The notes under the pieces were generated by a model. It made no database searches. It worked only from the letters and a program-made list of their open reading frames with translations, and had not been told where the DNA came from. Made by a program: the position numbers and the translations under genes. DNA of 27,107 bases from NCBI GenBank assembly GCA_036478895.1, contig JAZGEV010000084.1, forward strand, positions 1-27,107. The letters run 5' to 3'. This DNA is from S010-17 sp036478895 (GTDB lineage Bacteria > Bacteroidota > Bacteroidia > Flavobacteriales > Flavobacteriaceae). Below are positions 6,504-13,427 of this stretch, in pieces. Within the stretch, counting starts at the first letter, position 1. The number at the start of each line of letters is the position of its first letter.

Positions 6504-7138
6504 TGCCATCTCCTACTTTTTTTATTGTTGGTATAACAACACTAATTGGTCTGTTTTATGTAAAAAAAATATGGCAAAATAAATATCGCTATTTTTTGTT
6601 TTATCTTTTTTTTTCGTTTGGTATTGAAATATTAGGTTATTTATTTAAGCATCATTATCAAATTGTCGATTTTCCTGTATATAACATTTATGCCATTGTC
6701 TCCTTTTTTTTTTATCAATTCTTTTATCAATCTTTATTTAAAAAGACTAAAAACAAGAAACTAGTTACTATTTTTATTATTACTTATATTGTATTTAGTT
6801 TGTTTTACATTCTAGTGTTGAAAAAAAACATTGCACAAGATTTTTTTGTCTATAATATTATTGTTGTTGCAGTTTTAAACATTGCAACATTAATTGTCTT
6901 TTTATCTGAAATTATTAGTGAATCAGATGGTGTTTTAAATTTATATAAAACTTTTATATTTTGGATAAGCGTTGGATCACTTCTGTTTTTTATTGGCGTT
7001 ATTCCAATACTAATCTCCTCTTATTTATTAAATTTTAATGGCTTGTTTGATCATATTTTAACAGGGTTAAATGTATTACGTTACGGTAGTTTTGCTTTGG
7101 CCTTTATCATGTTTGACAGAAAATATATTTATAAATAA
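6500..7138 (+). CDS. 7-TM membrane protein of unknown family, candidate sensor partner of the kinase (212 aa)
   Basis: Seven hydrophobic segments are visible at about residues 5-22, 30-50, 60-80, 88-107, 115-137, 150-173 and 183-203, joined by short basic loops. No known catalytic motif is seen. It is the only full-length member in the window of the family found at 2-520 (partial) and 979-1205 (truncated). The motif VYNIY before TM3 and the run FWISVGSLLFFIGVIPI in TM6 are shared with those copies. The start overlaps the stop of the small TM gene; a second ATG immediately follows, so either may be used. The kinase gene starts 31 bases downstream. The kinase has almost no extracytoplasmic part, so this protein may provide the sensing surface (inference). 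Confidence 0.75.
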   Translation: MMPSPTFFIVGITTLIGLFYVKKIWQNKYRYFLFYLFFSFGIEILGYLFKHHYQIVDFPVYNIYAIVSFFFYQFFYQSLFKKTKNKKLVTIFIITYIVFSLFYILVLKKNIAQDFFVYNIIVVAVLNIATLIVFLSEIISESDGVLNLYKTFIFWISVGSLLFFIGVIPILISSYLLNFNGLFDHILTGLNVLRYGSFALAFIMFDRKYIYK

Positions 7139-7147
7139 AAGTTTTAG

Positions 7148-7155
7148 TAACTTTG
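7148..7155 (+). promoter_or_regulatory. TAnnTTTG box before the kinase gene
   Basis: TAACTTTG matches the Bacteroidetes -7 element TAnnTTTG exactly and lies 14 bases before the kinase TTG start. No good -33 TTTG is seen at the expected spacing, so it may be a weak internal promoter or chance. Confidence 0.3.
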
Positions 7156-7169
7156 GTAAAAACTAAGCC

Positions 7170-7970
7170 TTGCAAATAACAGAATTACATACAACTGAAT
7201 TACTTATAATTGCAACCACAATTATTGTATTATTATTGGGTTTAACACTTGTGTTTTTATTTCTATTCATTCAAAAAAAGAAAAAATTACATTTTGAAGA
7301 AAAAAGAAAATTTAAAGAAGATTTTAATAATGCACTGGCAAAATCGCAAAACGAAATTCGTGAACGTGCTTTGGAAAATTTAAGTTGGGAAATACATGAT
7401 AATGTTGGACAATTGTTATCGGTTTCAAAAATGCAATTGAATGTTTTGGAGAGCCAGGTTTTAGAAAAAAACAAAGCTGGTATTCATGAAGTAGGCAGTT
7501 TGGTAAGTAAGTCATTACAAGATTTACGTGCCTTGTCCAAAAGTTTAAACCCAGTTGCAATACGTAATATTGGCTTAATACAAGCTATAAAATTGGAGAT
7601 TGATCGTTATAACCGACTCAATTTTATTAAAGGAAATCTTAAAATTATTAATGACCCTTTGGAGATAGACAGTAAAAAAGAAACCATTCTCTTTAGAATA
7701 GTTCAAGAGACTATTAACAACACAGTAAAACACGCTAAAGCTAGTGAACTTAACGTTTCATTAGAATTTAAAAATGATAGTTTGGATATTAAAATAACAG
7801 ATAATGGCATTGGATTTGATGTGAATAAACACGATGAAAAAAGCGGTATTGGTTTACTAAATATGAAAGGAAGAGCTGCACTTATTAAAGCAACTTACAC
7901 CATAGAATCAACTATAAATAAAGGCACAACAACACATATAAAATTAAATTTAAAACATACAGAAATTTAA
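7170..7970 (+). CDS. Sensor histidine kinase, HisKA_3 (NarL-partner) type (266 aa)
   Basis: One TM helix at about residues 11-33 is followed by a basic coiled linker and a HisKA_3-type dimerisation domain with the phosphoacceptor motif HDNVGQLL (His76). A C-terminal HATPase domain has an N box around QETINNTVKH (179-188), a G1 box DNGIGFD (211-217) and a G2 box GIGLL (226-230). The protein should autophosphorylate His76 and pass the phosphate to the regulator encoded 11 bases downstream. The extracytoplasmic part is only about ten residues, so there is no sensor domain of its own. The likely start is TTG at 7170 (MQITELHTTELL); I see no in-frame ATG near the N-terminus that would keep the TM helix. 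The upstream 7-TM gene belongs to the same operon. Confidence 0.9.
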   Translation: MQITELHTTELLIIATTIIVLLLGLTLVFLFLFIQKKKKLHFEEKRKFKEDFNNALAKSQNEIRERALENLSWEIHDNVGQLLSVSKMQLNVLESQVLEKNKAGIHEVGSLVSKSLQDLRALSKSLNPVAIRNIGLIQAIKLEIDRYNRLNFIKGNLKIINDPLEIDSKKETILFRIVQETINNTVKHAKASELNVSLEFKNDSLDIKITDNGIGFDVNKHDEKSGIGLLNMKGRAALIKATYTIESTINKGTTTHIKLNLKHTEI

Positions 7971-7981
7971 AATTTAACATT

Positions 7982-8620
7982 ATGATAAAAACAATTATTG
8001 TAGACGACCACGTGTTATTTTCACAAGCTTTAAGAGGCTTAATAGATGCTTTTGATGATATTGAAGTCATTGAACAATTTGAAAACGGTAAAGCGTTACA
8101 AGAGCATTGTAAAAATTGCACAACAAAACCCGATCTTATTTTAATGGATGTACAAATGCCTGTAGTAAATGGTATTGAAGCAACGCAATGGCTCAAAGAT
8201 AATCATCCAAATATTAAAGTATTGGCATTAACGATGAATGATGAGGAAGAAACTATTCTTAAAATGTTGCGTGCTGGCGCAAAAGGCTATCTTTTAAAAG
8301 ATATTCATCCCACTGTTTTACATCAAGCAATTTCCGAAACTATATCTAAAGGGTTTTATTATACCGAGCAAGTAACAGATACCTTACTTAATGCAGATAA
8401 AATTGAAAACAAGTCCTTACATAAAGTAGATTTGAAACCGCGAGAATTAGAATTATTAAAATACACTGCGCAAGAATTAACCTACAAACAAATTGCAGAA
8501 AAAATGTTTTTATCTCCAAAAACCATTGATGGCTACAGAGAAAAATTGTTTTATAAATTAGATGTGAAAAGCCGGGTTGGTTTGGTGCTTTACGCCATTA
8601 AAGAAGGTATGGTTGACTAA
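7982..8620 (+). CDS. Response regulator, NarL/LuxR type (212 aa)
   Basis: The N-terminal receiver domain shows the acidic pair Asp8-Asp9, phosphoacceptor Asp56 (LILMDVQMP), Thr84 and Lys106, all of the residues expected of an active receiver. The C-terminal ~65 residues form a LuxR-type helix-turn-helix (LKPRELELLKYTAQ, then YKQIAEKMFLSPKTIDGYREKLF). It is a DNA-binding transcription regulator and the expected partner of the kinase ending 11 bases upstream. Its targets are not evident. It is the last gene of the operon; about 290 bases without a gene follow before the convergent methyltransferase gene. Confidence 0.93.
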   Translation: MIKTIIVDDHVLFSQALRGLIDAFDDIEVIEQFENGKALQEHCKNCTTKPDLILMDVQMPVVNGIEATQWLKDNHPNIKVLALTMNDEEETILKMLRAGAKGYLLKDIHPTVLHQAISETISKGFYYTEQVTDTLLNADKIENKSLHKVDLKPRELELLKYTAQELTYKQIAEKMFLSPKTIDGYREKLFYKLDVKSRVGLVLYAIKEGMVD

Positions 8621-8907
8621 GTTTTGGAAGATTTTAGATCGCTTTGCGTAAAACGTAAAAACCAAGATAATTAGAATAATTTTTTTAATTATATTTTGAT
8701 TTTTTAAAACGTTTAAATAGAAAAATTATTAATCTGTATATTTAAAAACGCAAGAATTATAGTAGATTTAATACATTTATAAGAATCTGTTCAAAATAAA
8801 TGTCATTCCCTTGAAAAAGGGAATCCATTTTTAAGTATTCCCTTTTTTTTATGTGTGTAACATTGCTAACCTAAACTGGTTTAGTTTATTAAAAGATTGT
8901 TGTAAAA
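8621..8907. other. Convergent intergenic region with a degenerate MITE-like repeat
   Basis: No gene is visible. A hairpin ATTCCCTT / AAGGGAAT (8805-8824) followed by a partial second arm (ATTCCCTTTTTTTT, 8837-8850) resembles the core of the MITE-like elements at 16296 and 17284. The flank AGAATCTGT (8782-8790) also matches that element in reverse orientation. The T-rich second arm may end transcription of the response-regulator operon. Confidence 0.5.
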
Positions 8908-9549
8908 TTATAAAACCCGACTAATTGTTAAGCCATCTCTAATTGGCAATAAAACCGTTTCAACACGAACATCGTCTTTAAGTAGTTTATTGTATTCTAT
9001 TAAAATACTGGTACTTATGTCTTTTGAATCCAGTTTTTCAGCTACTTTTCCACTCCACAAAACATTATCTGATATAATAATGCCACCTGGATTCATTTTA
9101 TCAATTATTGCGTGAAAATAATTGATGTAATTAGGCTTATCGGCATCTATAAAAACCAAGTCAAATTTTTCTGATATTGTTGGTATAATATCCAAAGCAT
9201 TGCCTAAATGTTGTTTTATATTATTTTTGAAATCCGATTTATCAAAATATTTTTTTTGAAAATCAACCAATTCTTCATTTTTATCAATGGTATGTAAAAT
9301 GCCCTTTTTTTGTAAACCTTCCGCTAAACATAAAGCCGAATAGCCTGTATAAGTGCCTATTTCTAAAATAGTTTTGGGATTGGCTATTTTGGATATCATA
9401 GATAAAATTCTTCCTTGAAAATGACCACTTAACATTCTTGGTATCAATACCTTTTGCCAAGTTTCTTTACTTAGTTCTTTAAGTATTTTTGGTTCGTCTT
9501 CGCTGTGATTTACAGCATAATTATCAATGTTATTGGGTAGGAAATTCAT
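8908..9549 (-). CDS. Class I SAM-dependent O-methyltransferase, CCoAOMT-like (213 aa)
   Basis: The family fold is clear: motif I ILEIGTYTGYSALCLA (61-76), an acidic residue after strand 2 (HTIDK, 86-90), and the metal-site motif FIDADKPNY (133-141) with Asp135, then SDNVLWSG (160-167) with Asp161 and Asn162. This is the divalent-metal-dependent caffeoyl-CoA/catechol O-methyltransferase-like group, of normal length for bacterial members. The physiological substrate is unknown; small catechol-like hydroxyls are typical of the family. The gene lies 3 bases after the putative anti-sigma gene and is probably cotranscribed with the sigma factor. The start ATG at 9547-9549 fits the alignment. Confidence 0.9.
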   Translation of the reverse strand: MNFLPNNIDNYAVNHSEDEPKILKELSKETWQKVLIPRMLSGHFQGRILSMISKIANPKTILEIGTYTGYSALCLAEGLQKKGILHTIDKNEELVDFQKKYFDKSDFKNNIKQHLGNALDIIPTISEKFDLVFIDADKPNYINYFHAIIDKMNPGGIIISDNVLWSGKVAEKLDSKDISTSILIEYNKLLKDDVRVETVLLPIRDGLTISRVL

Positions 9550-9552
9550 TTT

Positions 9553-9813
9553 TTATGAGGTAATTTCTTTATCTAAAGCGTCTTGCATAGCTTCTTTATC
9601 TGATGTGCATAATTTATGCTCCGTACATTTTTCTTTATTAACTTTAAATATTTTGGTCATTAACTTATTCTGCTCAGAATATAATTTACAACGATGGCAT
9701 AAAAAATTATGGAGCAATAAACGTATTTTATCAAATCGTGAGGCTTCTCCATATTGCGTTTTATCACAAATTGATGTTGCTTCATTACATTTTATTAATA
9801 TTCTTTTACTCAT
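9553..9813 (-). CDS. Small Cys/His protein, putative zinc-binding anti-sigma factor (86 aa)
   Basis: The protein contains His35-x3-Cys39-x2-Cys42 (HNFLCHRC), the signature of zinc-associated anti-sigma (ZAS) domains, plus cysteines at 9 and 16 and near the C-terminus. It starts three bases after the ECF sigma gene, the classic position for a cognate anti-sigma factor. There is no TM helix, so it would act in the cytoplasm, possibly as a redox- or metal-responsive binder of the sigma factor. The assignment rests on the motif and the neighbour; overall similarity to known anti-sigma factors is too low for me to see. A short metal-binding protein of another kind remains possible. Confidence 0.65.
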   Translation of the reverse strand: MSKRILIKCNEATSICDKTQYGEASRFDKIRLLLHNFLCHRCKLYSEQNKLMTKIFKVNKEKCTEHKLCTSDKEAMQDALDKEITS

Positions 9814-9816
9814 AAC

Positions 9817-10386
9817 TTATTTATTAAACCAATTGCCTTCCATACAGCTTCTTAACTGCACTCTGGCTCTGTGGATTATCACCCATAAATTGGACGGCGT
9901 AATGCCTAATTCATTACATATTTCTTCGGTTTCATAGTTTTCAACCGTTTTTAATAAAAAAACCATACGGTATTTTTCGGGTAATTTATCGATACATTCA
10001 ACAAGTGCCAATTTTAATTCGTCATTTTCAATAATAGCATCTGCCGTTTCTGCCCAGTTTGATGGCGCTCTTTCTTCTATCCATTTGCCTTTGTTTTCAC
10101 CATCTTCATAGAAATTCATGCGCACTTCTGCTTTGCCTTTCTTAGAATTATTTTTTCGGTATAAATCAATTATTTTCCGTTTAAGGATTGAAATTAACCA
10201 AGTGCGTTCTGAAGCTTGACCTTTAAAGTTTGCCATCGCTTTTAAGCCCGAAAAAAAAGTTTCTTGTACCAAATCTTTTGCTACATCATGATTATTCACT
10301 CTTGTTATGGTGTAATTATACATATAATTGGAGTGTAAATCGATCCATTTATTTGGATCTAATGTATGCTTTGGCGTGCTACTCAT
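9817..10386 (-). CDS. ECF-type RNA polymerase sigma factor (189 aa)
   Basis: Sigma region 2 spans about residues 20-77, with VAKDLVQETFFSGL and the promoter-melting segment FKGQASERTWLISILKRKIID. Sigma region 4 spans about 130-185 (LPEKYRMVFLLKTVENY, then the helix-turn-helix EEICNELGITPSNLWVIIHRAR). The linker between them is unusually long, about 50 residues, and acidic. The product directs RNA polymerase to a small regulon, which may include its own operon. Downstream, three bases apart, come the putative anti-sigma gene and the methyltransferase. The region upstream (10387-10543) should hold the promoter, but I cannot identify an ECF-type site with confidence. Confidence 0.92.
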   Translation of the reverse strand: MSSTPKHTLDPNKWIDLHSNYMYNYTITRVNNHDVAKDLVQETFFSGLKAMANFKGQASERTWLISILKRKIIDLYRKNNSKKGKAEVRMNFYEDGENKGKWIEERAPSNWAETADAIIENDELKLALVECIDKLPEKYRMVFLLKTVENYETEEICNELGITPSNLWVIIHRARVQLRSCMEGNWFNK

Positions 10387-10520
10387 TTAATTGAAAGGTT
10401 GTCATTTCTAATGATTGGTTTGTAAAAATACTCTTATACCACTTAAACACCAAAATACTTGATAATTTCTTTATCTTTTTTTGAAACATACTACGTATTT
10501 AGAAATTTAATTGGTATTAT

Positions 10521-10535
10521 TTATTAGTGAGACTC
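10521..10535 (+). repeat. Head fragment of the modular hairpin repeat
   Basis: TTATTAGTGAGACTC is the same as the head of copy B at 1798-1812, but the hairpin modules do not follow. It lies just past the 3' end of the aspartoacylase-like gene and may be a truncated copy. Confidence 0.35.
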
Positions 10536-10543
10536 TAAATAAA

Positions 10544-11506
10544 TCACTTTCCAATATGGAAAACAGCATCGCCCATATTAATGATTGGGAAATTATTTAC
10601 GGCAATAATATAGCCATTATAAGGTGCTTTTACTTCAAAATTTGTTTCACCATACGTGTCCATTATATGTCCTAATACTTGTCCTTTTTTTACTTTGTCG
10701 CCATTTTTGATGATGGAGGAAAACAAACCAGCAATTTTTGCTCTAATCCATTTTCTATTTGTTATTTCGATACTTTTAATAGCATTATTTATCTTTATTT
10801 TTTTATCAATCATATTAAAATGATGCAAAATATTTAGTGTGCCATTTATCGCTTTTTCAATGGATAATTCATCCAATCGTAAGGATTCGCCACCTTCAAA
10901 AACCAAAATAGGAATGTTGTTTTTATAGCATTCGTTTCTAAAAGATTTTGGGATTAATCCCGATGCAAACCTATACGGCGCATTAAATATAGTAGCTAGT
11001 TCTCGTCCTATGTCATCATCGGCTGTAAAGCGAATTTGCGGATAATTATTACGTTGCGCGCCACCAGTATGATAGTCAATGCCAAAATCAACGTTGGCAA
11101 CCAATTCTTTCATTAAATAATATGCCATTCTACTTGCTAAGGATCCGTTTTTTGAACCAGGAAAACTACGATTTACATCTTTTCCATGCATATCTCTAGA
11201 TAAATTTAAAAATCCAAAGACATTCAATAAAGGCACAACAATAACGCAACCTCTATGAATTTTATAGTTTTTATCGATGAGCATTCTTCTAATTAACTCA
11301 ATACTATTCACCTCATCGCCATGTAAACCACCTTGTAAAAGTACGGTTGGACCGGCTTTTTCTCCATTAAAAATATAGACAGGAATCTCAATTAAAGTAC
11401 CAGTTGGTAAGCGATCAACGGGAATTTTTATGAGTTTACTTTCTCCCAATTTTATTTTATGACCTCGTATTTCTACCACTTCGTTTTTAAACTCTTTTTC
11501 GAACAT
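10544..11506 (-). CDS. Succinylglutamate desuccinylase/aspartoacylase-family zinc hydrolase (320 aa)
   Basis: The M14-like carboxypeptidase core is well preserved: GGLHGDE with zinc ligands His62 and Glu65, DVNRSFPG (110-117) with the substrate-binding Asn-Arg, DYHTGG with zinc ligand His146, and FEGGE with the likely catalytic Glu204. A C-terminal beta domain of about 70 residues (NGDKVKKGQVLGHI to KAPYNGYII) looks like a biotinyl/lipoyl-type hammerhead, common in this subfamily. The product should hydrolyse an N-acyl amino acid or peptide amide bond in the cytoplasm; the substrate is not known. Its start overlaps the end of the RimK-like ligase gene by 20 bases, so the ligase and hydrolase are made together, possibly as opposing activities on the same glutamylated or acylated substrate. 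Confidence 0.9.
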   Translation of the reverse strand: MFEKEFKNEVVEIRGHKIKLGESKLIKIPVDRLPTGTLIEIPVYIFNGEKAGPTVLLQGGLHGDEVNSIELIRRMLIDKNYKIHRGCVIVVPLLNVFGFLNLSRDMHGKDVNRSFPGSKNGSLASRMAYYLMKELVANVDFGIDYHTGGAQRNNYPQIRFTADDDIGRELATIFNAPYRFASGLIPKSFRNECYKNNIPILVFEGGESLRLDELSIEKAINGTLNILHHFNMIDKKIKINNAIKSIEITNRKWIRAKIAGLFSSIIKNGDKVKKGQVLGHIMDTYGETNFEVKAPYNGYIIAVNNFPIINMGDAVFHIGK

Positions 11507-12374
11507 TTTTCTCTATGTATTTAATAATTTCTACGGCTACATTTACTTTTGTATATGCTTCAATACCTTGTAAACCTGGTGTTGAATTAACTTCAATTAA
11601 TAACGAACCTCTTTTGGATCTAATTAAATCTACACCGCAAATGGGTAAACTTAGATGTTTTGAGGCTTTTATAGCTGTTTTAATCTCTCGGCTTGTTAAA
11701 TTTACATTTTCTCCAGTACCGCCACGATGAATGTTGGATCTAAAATCGCCTTCTACACCTATGCGTTTCATTGAAGCAACAATACGATTTCCTGTTACAA
11801 TTATCCTTATATCTTCGCCGTTGGATTCTTTTACAAATTCTTGTATTAAAATACTTGCGTCCATATTGTAAAATGTATCAATAATGGACTTGGCAGATTT
11901 TTTTGAATCGGCTAAAATAACGCCTAAACCTTGTGTGCCTTCTTGTAGTTTTATAATGACTGGTGCGCCGCCTAATAGTTCAATTTGTTCTTCAATATTA
12001 TCGGGATTTATTGAAAACACCGTTTTTGGAATGGCAATGTTTTTACGATTCATTATTTGTAAAGTTCGTACTTTATTTTGTGCTCTTGCAATACCCAAAG
12101 CTGTAGCTGTACTAAAAACACCATTCATTTCAAATTCTTTTACAACAGCTGCGCCGTGTCTAAAAACCGAAGATCCTATACGTGGAATTATGACATCTAC
12201 ATCGTCAATTATATTACGATCTTCATAAATAATTTGTGGTTTGCCTTCGCCTAACAAAATAGAACATTTAGTATGGTTTACAACACGCACATCGTGACCA
12301 CGCTCAATCGCCTCCTGCTTAATTCTGTTGGTAGAATAGATGTTTTCACTCACCGAAAGTATTATTATTCTCAT
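11487..12374 (-). CDS. rimK: RimK-family alpha-L-glutamate ligase (ATP-grasp, 295 aa)
   Basis: ATP-grasp motifs occur in the expected order: VIIKLQEGTQGLGVIL (glycine-rich lid, about 138-154), IQEFVKE with hinge residues near 177-183, GEDIRIIVTGNRIVASMKR, and the metal-binding end GVDLIR...LLIEVNSTPGLQGIE with Glu and Asn ligands. Length matches E. coli RimK (about 300 residues). The enzyme joins L-glutamate or a similar amino acid to a carboxyl acceptor, which in E. coli is ribosomal protein S6; the acceptor here is uncertain. It overlaps the downstream aspartoacylase-like gene by 20 bases. On the - strand a TATCTTTG box at 12429-12422 could be its promoter -7 element. Confidence 0.88.
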   Translation of the reverse strand: MRIIILSVSENIYSTNRIKQEAIERGHDVRVVNHTKCSILLGEGKPQIIYEDRNIIDDVDVIIPRIGSSVFRHGAAVVKEFEMNGVFSTATALGIARAQNKVRTLQIMNRKNIAIPKTVFSINPDNIEEQIELLGGAPVIIKLQEGTQGLGVILADSKKSAKSIIDTFYNMDASILIQEFVKESNGEDIRIIVTGNRIVASMKRIGVEGDFRSNIHRGGTGENVNLTSREIKTAIKASKHLSLPICGVDLIRSKRGSLLIEVNSTPGLQGIEAYTKVNVAVEIIKYIEKNVRKRV

Positions 12375-12421
12375 AGATTTTTATTTCAATTAACTTAGTC
12401 GTTAATACTAATTTAGCAAAA

Positions 12422-12429
12422 CAAAGATA
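12422..12429 (-). promoter_or_regulatory. rimK: TAnnTTTG box upstream of rimK
   Basis: Read on the - strand this is TATCTTTG, an exact TAnnTTTG match, 48 bases before the rimK start. No clear -33 element is seen. Confidence 0.35.
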
Positions 12430-12454
12430 TTACATTTTAGCTTATAAAATTTTA

Positions 12455-12621
12455 ATTAGTGAAACTCAATTTTGAGAAGTCCGCCGCAGGAGGACGAACT
12501 CAAATTTGTTAGTTGAACTAACCCCGCTATTTAGCGGGGTCTGTGGGTTCAATTCCCCGATGCTCTGCATCGTAATAAAAAGGAAATTCTTATTTAATAC
12601 CTCGATGGCTCTGCCTCGAGG
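12455..12621 (+). repeat. Modular hairpin repeat, copy E (longest form, four modules)
   Basis: Head TTAGTGAAACTC; hairpin 1 replaced by a longer, unrelated nested stem (AATTTTGAG...GTCC / GGAC...CTCAAATT, about 12469-12507); then GTTAGTTGAACTAAC; hairpin 2 ACCCCGC (12521-12527) / GCGGGGT (12534-12540); GGGTTCAATTCCC (12545-12557); hairpin 3 CGATGC (12558-12563) / GCATCG (12567-12572); and a further stem CCTCGA (12600-12605) / TCGAGG (12616-12621). The stems differ in sequence from copies A to C but remain paired. Confidence 0.75.
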
Positions 12622-12652
12622 TTGTTTATTTATTTTAAAATTAGTATATTTG
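12622..12652 (+). promoter_or_regulatory. Bacteroidetes-type promoter for the membrane protein gene
   Basis: TTG at 12622-12624 and TATATTTG at 12645-12652 are separated by 20 bases, matching the TTG-N19-21-TAnnTTTG layout. The start codon at 12678 would leave a leader of about 19 bases. Confidence 0.5.
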
Positions 12653-12677
12653 AGTTCTAACCAAAACTTAAAAAATT

Positions 12678-13340
12678 ATGTTTGTAGGTCATTATGCTGC
12701 TGCTTTTGCTTTAAAAGGAAAAGAAAAAGGCAGTTCCTTAGGAATGCTTTTTATAGCCACTCAATTTGTAGATATTTTATTTTTTCCGATGGCTTTAGCT
12801 GGTATTGAAAATTTGAAATTTGTAGAGAACTTTACAGATACAAATGATTATAATATGGATTATTATCCGTTTACTCACGGTTTATTAGGCACAGTACTTT
12901 GGGCCGTTTTATTTTACGTTTTGTACTTGTTTGTTTTTGCAAAAAATAAGGTTAATAAAAAAAGTATCGCTTTTATTATGGCACTTGGTGTCTTGTCTCA
13001 TTGGTTTGCCGATTTAATTGTCCACACACCAGATTTACCGCTAGTAAACGGCGACCCAAAATTTGGTTTTGGTCTTTGGCATAATAAATTGGCTACATTT
13101 AGCGTAGAAGCTTTTGTTTTGCTGCTTGGTTTGTTCTATTACCTTAAAAAAACAACGGCGTTACATACTACTGGTAAATATTTAGCTATTGGTTTTGTCG
13201 TTTTTTTATTGCTAATTAATTATCTTAATTTATATGTTTTACCTGCCAATAATGATTTAAATTCATTAACAATTTCGGCTTTGGTTTCCTATTTTTTGTT
13301 TGCTTTACTAGCGCATTTTGTGGATAAGAAAAGGGCTTAG
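12678..13340 (+). CDS. Integral membrane protein, YdjM/DUF457-like metal-dependent hydrolase type (220 aa)
   Basis: The N-terminus MFVGHYAAAFALK and the conserved polar residues ATQFVDILF (28-36), YPFTHGLLG (63-71) and LSHWFADLIVHTPDLPL (about 106-122) form the histidine/aspartate pattern of YdjM-like membrane-bound putative metal hydrolases. About six TM helices are visible across the rest of the protein. The family's substrate is unknown, and the match is by pattern rather than close similarity. The gene stands alone: it is divergent from the rimK operon with its own promoter, and the next operon starts 87 bases downstream. Confidence 0.6.
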   Translation: MFVGHYAAAFALKGKEKGSSLGMLFIATQFVDILFFPMALAGIENLKFVENFTDTNDYNMDYYPFTHGLLGTVLWAVLFYVLYLFVFAKNKVNKKSIAFIMALGVLSHWFADLIVHTPDLPLVNGDPKFGFGLWHNKLATFSVEAFVLLLGLFYYLKKTTALHTTGKYLAIGFVVFLLLINYLNLYVLPANNDLNSLTISALVSYFLFALLAHFVDKKRA

Positions 13341-13395
13341 GTTTTCAAAAAATAATTATCTTCTACCCAAAATTAACAAATAAGTAATAAATCAG

Positions 13396-13403
13396 TATAT
13401 TTG
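13396..13403 (+). promoter_or_regulatory. TAnnTTTG box of the nucleotidyltransferase operon
   Basis: TATATTTG lies 24 bases before the ATG at 13428. This box is identical to that of the previous gene (12645-12652). The -33 region is not obvious. Confidence 0.4.
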
Positions 13404-13427
13404 TTTCCTAAAAATTTTGAACTAAAT

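Larger units (their letters stand above)
12375..12677. other. Divergent intergenic region: promoters and one full modular repeat
   Basis: This 303-base gap holds possible promoters for the rimK operon on the left and for the membrane protein gene on the right. Between them is the longest copy of the modular hairpin repeat (12455-12621). I see no open frame of note. Confidence 0.7.

Noticed and set aside
12506..12808. Open frame on + of 100 codons overlapping the membrane protein start
   Set aside because: It runs through the hairpin repeat and then out of frame over the membrane protein gene.
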